Positions 43,580-52,187 of a stretch of DNA of 64,000 bases are shown in pieces. The notes below the pieces were generated by a model, which did no database searches, had not been told where the DNA came from, and saw only the letters and a list, made by a program, of their open reading frames with translations. The first letter of the stretch is position 1; each line of letters starts with the position of its first letter. The DNA lies in the NCBI GenBank assembly GCA_021775415.1, contig JAJFHV010000020.1:124001-188000 (forward strand), written 5' to 3'. Source of the stretch: Hyphomicrobiales bacterium (GTDB taxonomy: Bacteria > Pseudomonadota > Alphaproteobacteria > Rhizobiales > Rhizobiaceae). Position numbers and translations under genes: made by a program.

Positions 43580-44833
43580 ATGTCTAACGCAAGCGGCGGT
43601 GCCATGGCCCTTGGGATGAGCGAACGCCTGAAACCGATCCATGATCAGGTTTTACGAATGATTGCGGATGAAATTCTGCCGTTGGACGAGGAATTTCTGG
43701 TTGAAGTTGAAAAGGGTGATCGCTGGGAGCTGACCGGGCGACAGGCTGAAATTCTGGAAGGTTTGAAAGCAAAAGCCAAAGAACGGGGATTGTGGAATTT
43801 TTGGCTAACTGATTCCGAACGCGGTTACGGTTTGTCGACGGTTGAATATGCCTATCTGGCTGAGGAGATGGGAAAATCCCATCTGGCAGCCGAGGTTTTC
43901 AATTGTAGTGCGCCAGACACCGGCAACATGGAAGTGCTGGAGCGTTATGCGATTGATGATCACAAGAAGAGATGGCTCGAACCCCTGCTTGAAGGGAAAA
44001 TACGCTCTGCCTATCTGATGACAGAACCGGATGTCGCCTCATCCGATGCAACCAACATTTCCTTTGCCTGTGCCCGTGATGGCAATGAGTATGTGTTAAG
44101 CGGTGAAAAATGGTGGGCGTCGGGAGCTGGTGACAAGCGCTGCGCCTTGTACATTGTCATGGTGCATACACCGGATGAAACGCGCACCAAGCACCAGCAA
44201 CACTCCCAGATATTGGTGCCTGCTGACAGTAAAGGCATTGAAGTGCTGCGTCCCATGGAAGTGTATGGACGTGATGATGCTCCACATGGCCATATGCATA
44301 TCCGGTTCAGTGATGTGCGTGTTCCCGCAGAAAACCTGCTGTTGGGAGAGGGGCGGGGCTTTGAGATTTCGCAAGGCCGGCTTGGCCCCGGTCGCATTCA
44401 TCATTGCATGCGGGCGATCGGGCAGGCGGAACGGGCTCTTGAACTGATGTGTCGACGCTCTGTCCGCCGCGAGGCATTTGGCAAACCGTTGGCACAGCTT
44501 GGGGCTAATTTCGATATTATTGCCAACTGCCGCATGGAAATCGAAATGAACCGTTTGCTCTGCCTGAAGGCCGCCTGGATGATGGATCAGGGGGACGCCC
44601 GTGCAGCAGCGCCTTGGATCAGCAAGATCAAGGTATCTGCCCCGTTGATGGCACTGAAAGTTATTGATGAAGCAATCCAACTGCATGGCGCACAGGGGAT
44701 ATCGCAGGATTTGTCGTTGTCGCGTTCCTGGCAGCATGTCCGCACATTGCGACTGGCAGACGGTCCTGATGCGGTGCATCGCAGACAGGTTGCAAGGGCA
44801 GAGCTCAAGAAATACACACAGGAAAAACTATAA
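43580..44833 (+). CDS. Acyl-CoA dehydrogenase
   Basis: 417-residue flavoenzyme introducing the 2,3 double bond in acyl-CoA. Typical blocks are YLMTEPDVASSDATNI, SGEKWWASGAGD, QGRLGPGRIHHCMRAIG and LHGAQGISQDLSLSR near the end. It lacks the N-terminal extension of the enzyme at 1-1249. AGGAG precedes ATG 43580. Divergent from the SDR-MaoC-SDR-thiolase operon; together they supply a full beta-oxidation cycle with (3R) stereochemistry. Downstream cysQ starts 44 nt later and is probably unrelated. Confidence 0.93.
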   Translation: MSNASGGAMALGMSERLKPIHDQVLRMIADEILPLDEEFLVEVEKGDRWELTGRQAEILEGLKAKAKERGLWNFWLTDSERGYGLSTVEYAYLAEEMGKSHLAAEVFNCSAPDTGNMEVLERYAIDDHKKRWLEPLLEGKIRSAYLMTEPDVASSDATNISFACARDGNEYVLSGEKWWASGAGDKRCALYIVMVHTPDETRTKHQQHSQILVPADSKGIEVLRPMEVYGRDDAPHGHMHIRFSDVRVPAENLLLGEGRGFEISQGRLGPGRIHHCMRAIGQAERALELMCRRSVRREAFGKPLAQLGANFDIIANCRMEIEMNRLLCLKAAWMMDQGDARAAAPWISKIKVSAPLMALKVIDEAIQLHGAQGISQDLSLSRSWQHVRTLRLADGPDAVHRRQVARAELKKYTQEKL

Positions 44834-44877
44834 TCCGCCAAACGCAGCACCGGCCGCGAGGGTAACAGGGCAGAACC

Positions 44878-45642
44878 ATGAATTTGGATGACAAAACAAT
44901 CGCTTCAACCATGAAAGAAGCGGCCCTGGAAGCAGGGGCGCGGATTATGGAAATCTACGAGGCCGGGTTTGAAGTTGACAGCAAATCCGACGGATCTCCG
45001 GTAACCGAGGCCGATCATGCTGCCCATGCAATCATTGCCACCAAACTCGGCGAGGCGTTTCCTGATATTCCAGTTGTTTCGGAAGAGGATGAGACATCGC
45101 ACGGGTCAGGTGGATCTTCGTTGTTTTTTCTTGTTGATCCGCTTGATGGCACCAAGGAATTCGTCAACCGCAATGGTGAGTTTACTGTCAACATCGCCAT
45201 GATTGAACATGGCGTGCCCGTGTTGGGTGTGGTGTATGCGCCCGCCTGCTCGAGGATGTTTTACACTCCGGCCAGAAGGCAGGCTTGTGAAGACAGGGAT
45301 GGCAGTTCGAAACCAATCCAGGCGCGCGGTGCGCCGGGTGATGGGCTTGCTGCTCTGGTTTCGCGTTCGCATCCGGACGCGAAGATGGAAGCCTATCTCG
45401 AAGAATTCACCATTAAAGATCGGATCAGCGCCGGTTCATCCCTCAAATTCTGTCTGATTGCTGCGGGAGAAGCTGACATTTATCCACGCTTTGGACGCAC
45501 GATGGAATGGGACACGGCGGCAGGTGATGCAGTGCTGCGTGCAGCGGGAGGCCGGGTGCTCAATCATGACAAGTCTGCGTTGACCTACGGCAAGCCGGGC
45601 GGAGATAATCCGGAAGGGTTTGTGGCGTTTGGAGCGGCTTGA
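44878..45642 (+). CDS. cysQ: 3'(2'),5'-bisphosphate nucleotidase
   Basis: 254-residue inositol-monophosphatase-fold enzyme that hydrolyses adenosine 3',5'-bisphosphate to AMP, recycling the product of sulfonucleotide metabolism. Metal-site motifs are VVSEEDE, LVDPLDGTKEFVN and MEWDTAAGDAVLRAAGG. Size fits CysQ. ATG 44878 is preceded by AGGGCAG. It is convergent with opgH, 1 nt between the stops. No sulfate assimilation genes adjoin it. Confidence 0.93.
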   Translation: MNLDDKTIASTMKEAALEAGARIMEIYEAGFEVDSKSDGSPVTEADHAAHAIIATKLGEAFPDIPVVSEEDETSHGSGGSSLFFLVDPLDGTKEFVNRNGEFTVNIAMIEHGVPVLGVVYAPACSRMFYTPARRQACEDRDGSSKPIQARGAPGDGLAALVSRSHPDAKMEAYLEEFTIKDRISAGSSLKFCLIAAGEADIYPRFGRTMEWDTAAGDAVLRAAGGRVLNHDKSALTYGKPGGDNPEGFVAFGAA

Positions 45643-45643
45643 A

Positions 45644-47557
45644 TTAAGCCATCTGGCTTTCGATATATTCCCGGTTCCGGTGAGATTGTTCGGCAACATC
45701 AGGCTCATTGAAGTCTTCATAACTGCCAAGCAGTGAGCAAAACCATCCATTACGGCCTATTTGAACTGAACAGGCAAAAGATATCGGTACTGCGAGTAAC
45801 AGGCTTGCAGCAATTGGTAGCAACCAAAAGGATATTGCACCAAAGAAAATCCCTGCGGTAAGTGCCAAGCCGATGATTGTTTCTGTTGCATGAAATCGCA
45901 TCAATTGAAGTGGAGAGGCCAGATCGCCATTTCGGTTTTGCGGTTTCCATCCCGCATCAAAACCCAGCGTTGTCTTCACGACCGCCATACTTTGTTGGAC
46001 CATCAGGATTGGAGCCAGCACAACCGAGATCAAAATTTCCAGAACTATCGAGATTGCAAAACGCAATCCACCACCGAGATCAAACAGTCGGTTGGTTGAA
46101 AGGGTCACCCCCGCACCAACCAGTTTGGGGACCAGTAACATACCATAAACGATACCCAGATAAGTTGTTGCCTGCATGCTCGCCATGCCCGGCCATAGGG
46201 GCATTAATGGATTGGCTTCACTAAAGTAGGTGATTTCCCTGCCAAGCTCATAGTATCCAAGACCGCCCCAGATAATAAGCAACAGAAACCAGGCAAATGG
46301 AGCGACATAGATCATTGCGCCCTGAAACAACTGAAAACGGCTAATCGGGCGTAGTCGTTTAGCGCCCAATACGCGCAGATGTTGCAGATTCCCCTGACAC
46401 CAGCGCCGATCACGAAGACAATAATCCACCAGGGTTTGTGGCGTTCCCTCGTAACTGCCAGTCTGACCCGGTAACAGTTTTACTTTCCAGCCAGCGCGGC
46501 ATAGAAGAGCTGCTTCAACAAAATCATGGCTCATGATCATGCCGCCAAGTGGTGCGCGACCGGGCAGGTCAGGCAATCCGGCACTGCGGGCAAAAGCACG
46601 GGTGCGGATCATCGCATTGTGTCCCCAATAGCTGCTTTGATTGCCGTAGACGCGAGCAATGCCCGCGGCCAATGTTCCACCGTAAGTGGCACTTGCAAAT
46701 TGCTGGGCACGGGCAAAAATTGATTTTGCCTCAAGCAGTCTTGGGAGTGACTGGGCAAGGGCAACCGCCGGATCACGGCCCAATTCGTCGGCTAGCATGT
46801 TAATGCAATCCGCATTCATCAAGCTGTCCGCATCGAGGATCAGGAAAGCCTCATGGGATGCTCCCCAACGTCTGCACCAGTCGGCGATGTTACCCGCTTT
46901 GCGGCCAATGTTGTTTGGCCGGTTGCGATAGAAAATACTGGTACCCGACGGTAGTTTTTGCCGGGTGATCTTCAATACCTCAAGTTCCTGTTCGCGAATA
47001 TCAGGGTCATTGCTGTCACTCAAAAAGTAAATCGAATAGCGATGCGATGTTTCTGATCGCATGAGGTCCTGCAATGCCGCGATCCCATTGGCAAACACGG
47101 GCGCCGGCTGTTCATTAAAAGTCAGAGCGAGCAGTGCGACATTCAGCGGCTTCGGTGGCGCCAGTGAGGCTGGTTTGAAAAATTTCCGCAATGAAACAAC
47201 CAGTGCACCGGTGAATGCGAACCCGACCGACATCGCAATCCAAATAAATGCAAATGCGGTCAGGAACATGATTGAAAATTCAAGACCGTTCACACCTTCG
47301 GCCTTAAAGAAATCGTAGAATGTGTAGACAAAACCAACTGTCATCAAAAAGGCGGGAAGGAAAGCAAGTATCCGCCAAAGTGTTGTTACGGGTTGGCGAT
47401 CCCAAACAGGTACTTCGTTATCAACAAAATTTCGATCAAACCGTTGGGCAGTCATTGCCAGGGGTGTTTCGTTTGGCACATCAGATAAGGATTCCCCGGC
47501 GATATCGAGGGAAATTCTGTCTGCCTCCAAGGCTGTATCTGGTGCAAATGTGCTCAT
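45644..47557 (-). CDS. opgH: Glucans biosynthesis glucosyltransferase H
   Basis: 637-residue inner-membrane GT2 enzyme that makes the beta-1,2-linked backbone of osmoregulated periplasmic glucans from UDP-glucose. Two N-terminal and several C-terminal membrane segments flank the catalytic domain, with LILDADSLMNAD (acceptor/UDP site) and CLRDRRWCQGNLQH (QxxRW-type motif). OpgH of E. coli is longer (847) because of a cytoplasmic N-terminal extension, which is short here, as in other Alphaproteobacteria. It starts 4 nt after opgG; operon order opgC-opgG-opgH. Confidence 0.95.
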   Translation of the reverse strand: MSTFAPDTALEADRISLDIAGESLSDVPNETPLAMTAQRFDRNFVDNEVPVWDRQPVTTLWRILAFLPAFLMTVGFVYTFYDFFKAEGVNGLEFSIMFLTAFAFIWIAMSVGFAFTGALVVSLRKFFKPASLAPPKPLNVALLALTFNEQPAPVFANGIAALQDLMRSETSHRYSIYFLSDSNDPDIREQELEVLKITRQKLPSGTSIFYRNRPNNIGRKAGNIADWCRRWGASHEAFLILDADSLMNADCINMLADELGRDPAVALAQSLPRLLEAKSIFARAQQFASATYGGTLAAGIARVYGNQSSYWGHNAMIRTRAFARSAGLPDLPGRAPLGGMIMSHDFVEAALLCRAGWKVKLLPGQTGSYEGTPQTLVDYCLRDRRWCQGNLQHLRVLGAKRLRPISRFQLFQGAMIYVAPFAWFLLLIIWGGLGYYELGREITYFSEANPLMPLWPGMASMQATTYLGIVYGMLLVPKLVGAGVTLSTNRLFDLGGGLRFAISIVLEILISVVLAPILMVQQSMAVVKTTLGFDAGWKPQNRNGDLASPLQLMRFHATETIIGLALTAGIFFGAISFWLLPIAASLLLAVPISFACSVQIGRNGWFCSLLGSYEDFNEPDVAEQSHRNREYIESQMA

Positions 47558-47561
47558 ACGC

Positions 47562-49130
47562 TTACTTTGTCCACCTGTATAACCAGACTTCCGAAACTGT
47601 TTTTTTGTTCACCATCAACTGGGCCCGCATTTCCATTGCTGCAAGGTCACCTGGATAATAGGTAAATCCAACCCGTACCCCGCCGGTTGCAGGATTGCGC
47701 TGAACGATTGGCGGGCTGATTTTACCATTCCGGATGTTTATCACCGGATGTAGATCATCGAGATTTGTTGGAATTTTGTCGTGCGGGGCAAAATCTATGG
47801 TCATGATGCGCCCGCCACCATAGCGCGCGCCGGAACGGGTGTTTAAAACCTTCGAGACATTGCCGTCAGGTGCACAGTTTTTGCCCCAATTAAGGCGATA
47901 GCTCATCCGGTGTTCACTACCGGCAGCGATCGGTTTGGCGGGTCGCCAATAGGTGACGATATTGTCATAGATTTCGCGGTTCGCAGGAATTTCCACCAAT
48001 GTTACCGCGCCCTTGCCCCAATCCTCTCCCGGTTCAATCCACATGCCGGGGCGGTTGTGGTAATGGGCCTCGAGATCGGCAAAATCGTCCAGTTTGCGGG
48101 CACGCTGCATCAAGCCAAAACCGCGTGGGCTATTGTCGACGAAACTGCTTATCTGAAGGAGACTGGGGTTGGAAAGCGGCCGCCACAAAATTTCACCGGC
48201 ACCATTCGCTATCATCAACCCGTCATTATCGTGTACGGCTGGGCGGAAATCATCAAACCGTTTTCGATTGGTTTCATCAAACAGGAACATGCTGGTTTGA
48301 GGCGCGATACCGACATGCGTAAGATCAACTCTTGGATAAAGTGTCGCCTTCACATCCATAATCGTTGTTGTGCCAGGAATCAGTTCGAACTGATAAGCGC
48401 CTGCCACGCTTGGAGAATCGAGCAAAGCGTGGACGGTTACCTGCTCGCTGCCAGATATTGTGCGCTCTATCCAAAACTCGATGAAATCCGGGAACTCTTC
48501 TCCCGTCGGGTCACCGGTATTTAATGCAAGACCCCGGCCAGAAAGCCCATAGGTGTCATTTCGCCCGATGGCACGGAAGTAGCTTGCCCCCTGGAAAACC
48601 GCAAATTCTTCCAGCTTTTTGGTGCCCTTGATGTCACCATGAACACGAAATCCAGAGAACCCCAGCGAGCCGGTTTCGGGGAGCTTGGGTACATGGGGAC
48701 CCAGTTTGAAATTCGCAAGGCTGAAGTGAACCGGCCGCGCAGTTGCGTCTTCAACAATGTGAATGTCTACCGATTTGGTGAAATACAATCCGGGAGCAAA
48801 AAACTGAACTTCAAAGGGGGTATCTTCGCCACGCCACAGGGTGGAGCCGGGGTGAAAGCGGATGTCGCGATACTGGTCATAATTCAGATCTAACCAGGGC
48901 TTTGGAACGTTTGGTCGTGGTTTATAGGAAACTTGGGCAAGGGCACGTGCTTTGGCAGCAACAAGCGAAGAATGAAATGGCGTTGGTTCCCCCAGTTTCA
49001 TCAGTGGGCCGACGTCGCTTGAAACAAGCCCGCTTGCCATGGCACTTGTAAGTCCAAACGCATTGGCACCGGATAGCATCGCTGCTTTCCCGGCAATTCC
49101 CAATACGCTTCTTCTTGTTACATCAGCCAT
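47562..49130 (-). CDS. opgG: Glucan biosynthesis protein G, periplasmic
   Basis: 522-residue periplasmic protein needed for branching or release of osmoregulated glucans. The N-terminus VTRRSVLGIAGKAAML is a twin-arginine signal, so it is probably exported folded by Tat. Conserved blocks include KPWLDLNYDQYRDIRFHP, DLEAHYHNRPGMWIEP as DLEAHYHNRPGMW and GRIMTIDF. ATG 49130 (GAGG 8 nt upstream) is better than ATG 49136, which sits directly against the ribosome binding site. Ten nt separate it from the opgC stop. Confidence 0.94.
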   Translation of the reverse strand: MADVTRRSVLGIAGKAAMLSGANAFGLTSAMASGLVSSDVGPLMKLGEPTPFHSSLVAAKARALAQVSYKPRPNVPKPWLDLNYDQYRDIRFHPGSTLWRGEDTPFEVQFFAPGLYFTKSVDIHIVEDATARPVHFSLANFKLGPHVPKLPETGSLGFSGFRVHGDIKGTKKLEEFAVFQGASYFRAIGRNDTYGLSGRGLALNTGDPTGEEFPDFIEFWIERTISGSEQVTVHALLDSPSVAGAYQFELIPGTTTIMDVKATLYPRVDLTHVGIAPQTSMFLFDETNRKRFDDFRPAVHDNDGLMIANGAGEILWRPLSNPSLLQISSFVDNSPRGFGLMQRARKLDDFADLEAHYHNRPGMWIEPGEDWGKGAVTLVEIPANREIYDNIVTYWRPAKPIAAGSEHRMSYRLNWGKNCAPDGNVSKVLNTRSGARYGGGRIMTIDFAPHDKIPTNLDDLHPVINIRNGKISPPIVQRNPATGGVRVGFTYYPGDLAAMEMRAQLMVNKKTVSEVWLYRWTK

Positions 49131-49140
49131 TCGCATTCCC

Positions 49141-50415
49141 TCAAATCGCCGTCTCGCGTTCGGGCACTTTTACCCCAACGACGTTATCAACTGCTGGCTG
49201 CGGTATAGGCGTGGATTGGGAGGCGGGTTGTTTCCATGGTGTTTTTTTGTACCAGGATACCAGATAGGCCACTGCGATCATGCCGGTGAAGCCGGTCAAA
49301 TTTGCCAGCGTAACAGTTGTCCAGTTGCGCCCAATCTGGTCCAGAACAAATCCAAGAAATCTGGCGATGACAAGGCCGGACATGAAGGTCGCAAGCGCCT
49401 GTTGGCCTACCTTGTGGACCACTTGAACGAAATATCTTCCATAACGCCCAAATGTAAGATTGCTTCCACCAGGACCGGCAAGGAGCCATGCAAGGTAAGC
49501 GATGGCAAGAAAATGAATGTATCGTAGCAGACCGAAATCAGACTTACCGACGTGAACAATATACTGGTAGCTGAAATCCGAAGAATTTTTAAACGGCTTG
49601 ATGAAACCACGCATTTGCGCAAGTTCGGGAAACTCCCGCAGTAGTCTGAAATAGGCAAATGGAATGGTAATCAAGATCATGGCGATTGAGGCTATCACTA
49701 TCTTGCGGTTGATCGGTGGTGCCGGCAGCCAACCGGACATGAAAGCAAAGCCGGTAAAGAACACCAGTTGCCAGCCAAACGGGTTGAAGTACCACTCACG
49801 GTTCGACCAGGGTTCTGCTGGAAACTGCGCCAGTGAAAATTGCGCTGCAAGCCATACGGCAATCACAAAAAACGCAACGGCTGCAAATCCGATACGATGA
49901 AGTGCCATAACGATCGGCACCATGAACAGGATGCCGATATACATCGGCAGGATGTCGAACAGGTTCGGCACATAGGTAAGGGTCATCAAACCGAACAGGT
50001 TGGGTACAGTATCCTTGAAGAAATGCTGAAGGTTCAAGCCACTGATGTAGTTTTTTTCAAACGCGCCGGTGGCATCGAGGCCGGCCAGCATGAATGCGAC
50101 GACAAAAAACAGACCGATGTGTGCCCAGTAAACCTGCCAGATGCGCTGCAGGATTCGGGCTGTCCCCATCATCCATCCACGGGTTGAAAATATTTTTCCA
50201 AATGCGATCGCTGAGGCCATGCCGGAGCAAAACACAAAAATTTCGGTAGCATCGGAAAAGCCAAATCGGGCCGGAATCCACAAGGTGTAATAATTTCCGG
50301 GCATATGGGCGATAAAGATGATGAACATGCCGATACCGCGAAAAAAATCGAGGCGTGGGTCCCGCATGGTCGTAGTGCGCTCTGCTGGATCAGGAATGTG
50401 CTTCATATCGTTCAT
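49141..50415 (-). CDS. opgC: OpgC family membrane protein
   Basis: 424-residue polytopic protein with about ten membrane segments, of the acyltransferase-3-like OpgC family that adds succinyl or similar groups to periplasmic glucans. The first block DPRLDFFRGIGMFIIFIAHM carries the family Arg and His. FWLGFSDATEIFVFCSG-type sequence (ARFGFSDATEIFVFCSGMA) and ATFMSGLVIARFLGF are further markers. First gene of the opg operon, 55 nt after the TPR gene on the same strand; ribosome binding site weak. Start at 50415 is likely; 50406 is also possible. Confidence 0.93.
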   Translation of the reverse strand: MNDMKHIPDPAERTTTMRDPRLDFFRGIGMFIIFIAHMPGNYYTLWIPARFGFSDATEIFVFCSGMASAIAFGKIFSTRGWMMGTARILQRIWQVYWAHIGLFFVVAFMLAGLDATGAFEKNYISGLNLQHFFKDTVPNLFGLMTLTYVPNLFDILPMYIGILFMVPIVMALHRIGFAAVAFFVIAVWLAAQFSLAQFPAEPWSNREWYFNPFGWQLVFFTGFAFMSGWLPAPPINRKIVIASIAMILITIPFAYFRLLREFPELAQMRGFIKPFKNSSDFSYQYIVHVGKSDFGLLRYIHFLAIAYLAWLLAGPGGSNLTFGRYGRYFVQVVHKVGQQALATFMSGLVIARFLGFVLDQIGRNWTTVTLANLTGFTGMIAVAYLVSWYKKTPWKQPASQSTPIPQPAVDNVVGVKVPERETAI

Positions 50416-50469
50416 CGTATTAGAGTGACCTTAAAACTGCCCGGTCCGGGTTTTCAACTCTTTTGCAGA

Positions 50470-51861
50470 TCAGGCAACATCGATTGCGGCAAGATCATTA
50501 TTGTCCGGAACCCTGGATGGCATCCGGTTGCTATCAAGTACCACCCATCGGCTCTCAGAGTACCCGTCTCGATGTCCGCGATGCAAATCGCGTTCGCGCA
50601 GCAAATTGCGGGCCTGGGGCCCAAGGCCGGCGCGGATTGCAGACTCGATTGTCAGTCGCTCGAACACGTCTCTTTGTGCGTGACTGCCACCGACGAATTG
50701 CATTTCGGGCCGTGCCGCTATCAGATTGTGATAGGCGTTTTCAAAATTCTGGTCCCGGAATGCTTCAAGGCCATTTGCTGCGGCCAAACCTGGATGAGAA
50801 ATTATGGCAGACATTTCACATCCGTTTCTGTGGTTGTGACACTGTTCCATGTTACCGACCAACAGGGTTGCGGCCTCCTGGTCGTTGTTGCCGCAAAGTG
50901 CCATCAGATAGTGGAGATCGGCGAAGGCGAGACAATTGTCGCCTGTCCGATGTGCTGCCAGTTCGGCCAGTTCCTGCCAACGATTGCCCACATCGACACT
51001 CTCGAACTCAAGGCGCATGAGTACAGATGTGGCATTGGCAATATCGCGGTAGTCATCAGTTTTGTCGGAGCGGATTTTCTCGTCGTACAAAGCCAGTACC
51101 TCGTCAAAATTCCCAAGATCGAGATGCATCAGGGCGATGTGCCACCAGACATGATAGCGAAAATTGTTACAGTGTTCCCAGGCTTGTTCCTTGCCGCCAA
51201 GCCACGACAAGCCATCTTGTGGTCGCCCGGTCATGTCGTAAACATGGGCCACCGCGTGGAGGCCCCAGGCATCGTCGGGGGCAAGTTCCAGACCTTTGCG
51301 GCCGGTAGCTTCCGCAAGCCTGTACTCGCCTGCTTCCTCGAGGGCGAATGCATGGCAACCCATAAAATATCCACTGGCGGGATGGTCTTCCCGGTAGGCA
51401 TCTACGGTTCGCTCCAATGAGCGTCGCATGCCTGGGCCATCACCCAACATAAACCGGATTGCCTGACTCATTTTCATGGCAAGTGCATCATGGGGCCATT
51501 TGGCCAGAACCTGTTCCATTGCCTGTACGGCTTCGCCGGGTTTGCCGTTCAACCAGCTGCCCAGAGCATCGATATAAAGGGATTCGCGTTTGGTGACTGG
51601 ATTTTCAGTGCTACAGGCTACGGCTTTGGCATGGGCTTGTGCGGCGGTATCAAACAATTCTCGACGCGCAAGAAGCAAGGAGAACAAGCCGCGGCATGTA
51701 TGGCCCAGCGCGAAATCTGGTTCAATCTTGAGTGTATCCCCAAGTGATTGTGCCGTGGAAGCGGAATGAGCCAGGAAACCTCGCAGAGTTTCATTCCAGG
51801 GAACCAGTGACGCCTTGTCGGTTAGGGTTACACAGCATCCAAACAGGTCGTCATCAGTCAT
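50470..51861 (-). CDS. Tetratricopeptide-repeat protein (TTC38-like)
   Basis: 463 residues of helical repeats. Visible repeat units include AQAHAKAVACSTENP, GEAVQAMEQVLAKWPHDALA, YRLAEATGRKGLELAPDDAWG and FDEVLALYDEKIRSD. HAVAHVYDMTGRPQDGLSWL and HVWWHIALMHLDLGNFDE resemble the TTC38 family, which has no known activity. Likely cytosolic, since there is no signal peptide. ATG 51861 with GGAG 6 nt upstream is preferred over ATG 51882. It lies between the ALS-like gene and opgC on the same strand, with a 326-bp promoter region before it. Confidence 0.87.
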   Translation of the reverse strand: MTDDDLFGCCVTLTDKASLVPWNETLRGFLAHSASTAQSLGDTLKIEPDFALGHTCRGLFSLLLARRELFDTAAQAHAKAVACSTENPVTKRESLYIDALGSWLNGKPGEAVQAMEQVLAKWPHDALAMKMSQAIRFMLGDGPGMRRSLERTVDAYREDHPASGYFMGCHAFALEEAGEYRLAEATGRKGLELAPDDAWGLHAVAHVYDMTGRPQDGLSWLGGKEQAWEHCNNFRYHVWWHIALMHLDLGNFDEVLALYDEKIRSDKTDDYRDIANATSVLMRLEFESVDVGNRWQELAELAAHRTGDNCLAFADLHYLMALCGNNDQEAATLLVGNMEQCHNHRNGCEMSAIISHPGLAAANGLEAFRDQNFENAYHNLIAARPEMQFVGGSHAQRDVFERLTIESAIRAGLGPQARNLLRERDLHRGHRDGYSESRWVVLDSNRMPSRVPDNNDLAAIDVA

Positions 51862-52187
51862 CGCATTCTCCGATTTACGCATATTATATTTCTTAGTGGC
51901 TCAACTAGTTATAAAGCATTGCCCGCGCGGTGATTTCAAAGATAGGTGAGTGTGCGTCACACACTGTTCACGGTCTATTGATTGGATAGAGGATTGCACA
52001 GGCAGGCTTCAAGGACAGAATAACGATTACACAAACAGTTGAACCGGCATAAGCTAACGGTCGAAACAGGAAATTGCATTGTTTTTACCCACACAACACC
52101 CAAGTCCAGTTCAGGCATATGCAATAATTGTGGCGATTTTGCTGTTGTTCGAGACCGCGATTGCGGCACAGGGAATTGCGGAATAGG
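51862..52187 (-). other. 326-bp intergenic region between TPP-enzyme and TPR genes
   Basis: No convincing gene. Promoter-like sequence for the TPR gene includes TTATAACT near 51908-51915 (minus strand as AGTTATAA) and a short palindrome GTGTGCGTCACAC at 51950-51962. Near the TPP-enzyme stop, two ATTGCGG copies and CCGC/GCGG arms (about 52155-52183) could fold, but no T-run follows. A plus-strand frame from TTG 52079 to 52186 would encode ~35 residues with one hydrophobic stretch; I do not call it a gene. Confidence 0.45.

Noticed and set aside
44096-44779. Open minus-strand frame of about 227 codons opposite the acyl-CoA dehydrogenase
   Set aside because: Low-complexity, His/Cys-rich translation without any domain, inside a confident gene.
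50305-51420. Open plus-strand frame of about 371 codons antisense to the TPR gene
   Set aside because: Cys/His-rich translation with no recognisable domain, lies fully opposite a well-supported gene with a good ribosome binding site; a by-product of codon use.
51950-51962. GTGTGCGTCACAC as a CRP/FNR-type site
   Set aside because: Spacing between TGTG and TCACA is far shorter than the CRP/FNR consensus.
52079-52186. Possible 35-codon plus-strand peptide with a hydrophobic stretch, starting TTG
   Set aside because: No ATG/GTG, only a weak ribosome binding site, too short to distinguish from chance.
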